Assembly: GCF_000153325.1 (NCBI RefSeq)
Contig: NZ_CH724144.1
Coordinates: 128,355-192,354 of the forward strand
Source: Photobacterium sp. SKA34
GTDB taxonomy: Bacteria > Pseudomonadota > Gammaproteobacteria > Enterobacterales > Vibrionaceae
Reading direction: 5' to 3'
Length of the DNA stretch: 64,000 bases
Shown in pieces: positions 62,878-64,000 of this stretch; within the stretch, counting starts at the first letter, position 1, and the number at the start of each line of letters is the position of its first letter. A program made the translations under genes and the position numbers. Under the pieces are notes generated by a model. The model saw only the letters and a list, made by a program, of their open reading frames with translations. It did not search any database and was not told where the DNA came from.

Positions 62878-63147
62878 ATGACGCCAGAAGCTTTTGTTGA
62901 GATATTTCAAGAAGCGTTATACATGGTACTTATCATGGTGTGCGCGATTGTCATTCCAGGACTGTTAATTGGTTTAGTTGTGGCTGTATTTCAAGCGGCA
63001 ACCTCAATTAATGAACAAACATTGAGTTTCTTACCCCGTTTAGTGGTGACGTTACTCGCACTGATGTTCTTTGGTCATATGATGACGCAAATGCTGATGG
63101 ATTATTTCTATCGCATTATTGATCAAATTCCACAGTTGCTTTACTAG
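62878..63147 (+). CDS. fliQ: Flagellar export gate protein FliQ
   Basis: Small export-gate subunit with two membrane helices, 89 residues. Signature MTPEAFVEIFQEALYMVLIM, then PGLLIGLVVAVFQAATSINE, is clear. Ribosome site AGAGGA lies upstream. It is followed 20 bp later by fliR. Confidence 0.96.
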   Translation: MTPEAFVEIFQEALYMVLIMVCAIVIPGLLIGLVVAVFQAATSINEQTLSFLPRLVVTLLALMFFGHMMTQMLMDYFYRIIDQIPQLLY

Positions 63148-63167
63148 CAAACGAGCATCAGTCGATT

Positions 63168-63950
63168 ATGCATTATACCGCAAATCTTTTACTTGATTGG
63201 ATAGCAAATTATTTTTGGCCTTTTACACGTATCTCATCAATGGTGATGGCGATGACGTTTTTTGGGGCGCGCTTTGTTTCACCTAAAATTCGCTTATATT
63301 TAGCCTTAGCGATTACATTTGCTGTCTTGCCTGTTTTACCAAAAGTCCCACAAGATATTGAGTTACTTTCTTTAGCTGGATTTATTGTTACTACTCAGCA
63401 ATTAATCATTGGTGTAGCAATGGGATTAGTAACACAATTTATTACTCAAATATTTGTCTTACTTGGTCAAATATTAGGTATGCAATCGAGTTTAGGCTTT
63501 GCTTCAATGGTTGATCCTGCGAATGGCCAGAATACGCCCGTGTTGGGGCAGTTTTATATGTTTTTGGCCATTTTATTGTTCTTAGCAACAGATGGGCATT
63601 TAGAGATGTTAAATGCTGTTGTTGTGAGCTTTAAAACCTTGCCGATAGGTGAGGCTATGCTACAGCCAAAAGATTATTACCAGCTTGCAGGTTGGTTTGG
63701 GCATATGTTTAAAGCGGGCGTGAATATGGCGCTAGCGGGGGTGATTGCTTTGCTAACGGTGAACTTGTCCTTCGGCGTGATGACACGAGCAGCACCACAG
63801 CTAAATATTTTCTCGTTAGGTTTCTCATTTGCCTTATTACTCGGTCTGGCTATTAGCTGGTTTATAGTACTCGGCATCTTGCCACAATATGAAGCAATAT
63901 GGCAAGTTGGCTTAGATCAAGTGTGTAGTTTGATCCGAATTGATTGTTAA
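63168..63950 (+). CDS. fliR: Flagellar export gate protein FliR
   Basis: Third gate subunit, completing the FliP5-FliQ4-FliR1 channel. 260 residues with about six membrane segments. ARFVSPKIRLYLALAITFAV, QILGMQSSLGFASMVDPANG and MTRAAPQLNIFSLGFSFAL are family signatures. The ribosome site is weak. flhB begins 23 bp after the stop. Confidence 0.95.
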   Translation: MHYTANLLLDWIANYFWPFTRISSMVMAMTFFGARFVSPKIRLYLALAITFAVLPVLPKVPQDIELLSLAGFIVTTQQLIIGVAMGLVTQFITQIFVLLGQILGMQSSLGFASMVDPANGQNTPVLGQFYMFLAILLFLATDGHLEMLNAVVVSFKTLPIGEAMLQPKDYYQLAGWFGHMFKAGVNMALAGVIALLTVNLSFGVMTRAAPQLNIFSLGFSFALLLGLAISWFIVLGILPQYEAIWQVGLDQVCSLIRIDC

Positions 63951-63973
63951 GTTATGACTGGGGGTAAATCACT

Positions 63974-64000
63974 ATGTCTGATTCAGATGGTCAAGAACGT
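63974..64000 (+). CDS. flhB: Flagellar export switch protein FlhB, first codons only
   Basis: Only nine codons are visible (MSDSDGQER), with a GGGGGT ribosome site upstream. The start matches the FlhB N-terminus of Vibrio, and flhB after fliR is the universal order. The identity rests on position and nine residues. Confidence 0.8.

Overview
The window looks like a chromosomal segment from a low-GC gammaproteobacterium of the Vibrionaceae, most likely Photobacterium or a close relative. The family call rests on the gene order of the polar flagellar locus (flgT-flgOP / flgN-flgM-flgA / cheV-cheR / flgB-J / flgKL / flagellin-flaG-fliD-flaI-fliS / flrABC / fliE-R-flhB), on the cysK-cysZ-zipA-ligA housekeeping block and on the OmpU/OmpL-like porin. 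The genus is an inference from protein character and AT-rich codon use, not a computed result.

Region 1 (1-10.4 kb) is housekeeping: partial cysK, cysZ, zipA, ligA, a general porin, a UPF0319/DUF2057 secreted protein and gltX. Two coding tracts carry in-frame simple repeats: 13 copies of a 6-bp unit in zipA, and 9-bp units in the DUF2057 gene.

Region 2 (10.4-25.2 kb) is accessory and mobile. It holds a tiny GTG-start secreted peptide; a pair of paralogous Gly-rich repeat secreted proteins on either side of tRNA-Ala(GGC), one of them split by an IS3-family element with an exact 3-bp target duplication; an IS66 element whose large transposase is frameshifted; tRNA-Arg(CCT); and a beta-glucoside (cellobiose/chitobiose-type) PTS cluster. 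The PTS cluster has two IIC permeases, one IIB, one IIA, a GH1 6-phospho-beta-glucosidase and a LacI-type regulator with matching operator-like palindromes. A second, almost identical IS3 copy closes the region.

Region 3 (25.2-64.0 kb) is an almost complete polar flagellar gene set. Sigma-54-type -24/-12 sites can be read before flgT, flgB, flgF, flgK, flrB and fliK, and sigma-28-type sites before flgM and the flagellin gene. This fits the FlrA > FlrBC > FliA hierarchy known from Vibrio: FlrA with RpoN starts flrBC, FlrC drives hook-basal-body and export genes, and FliA, released when FlgM is exported, drives late genes. Unusual points are the long FlgK (778 aa, with a domain-scale insertion), the long flagellin (516 aa), only one flagellin at the locus, and a small opposite-strand ORF between flgJ and flgK. 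The window ends in the first codons of flhB.

I did not find a convincing new multi-gene system. The best leads for something undescribed are the repeat-protein paralogue pair with its small secreted neighbour, and the small ORF inside the flagellar locus.
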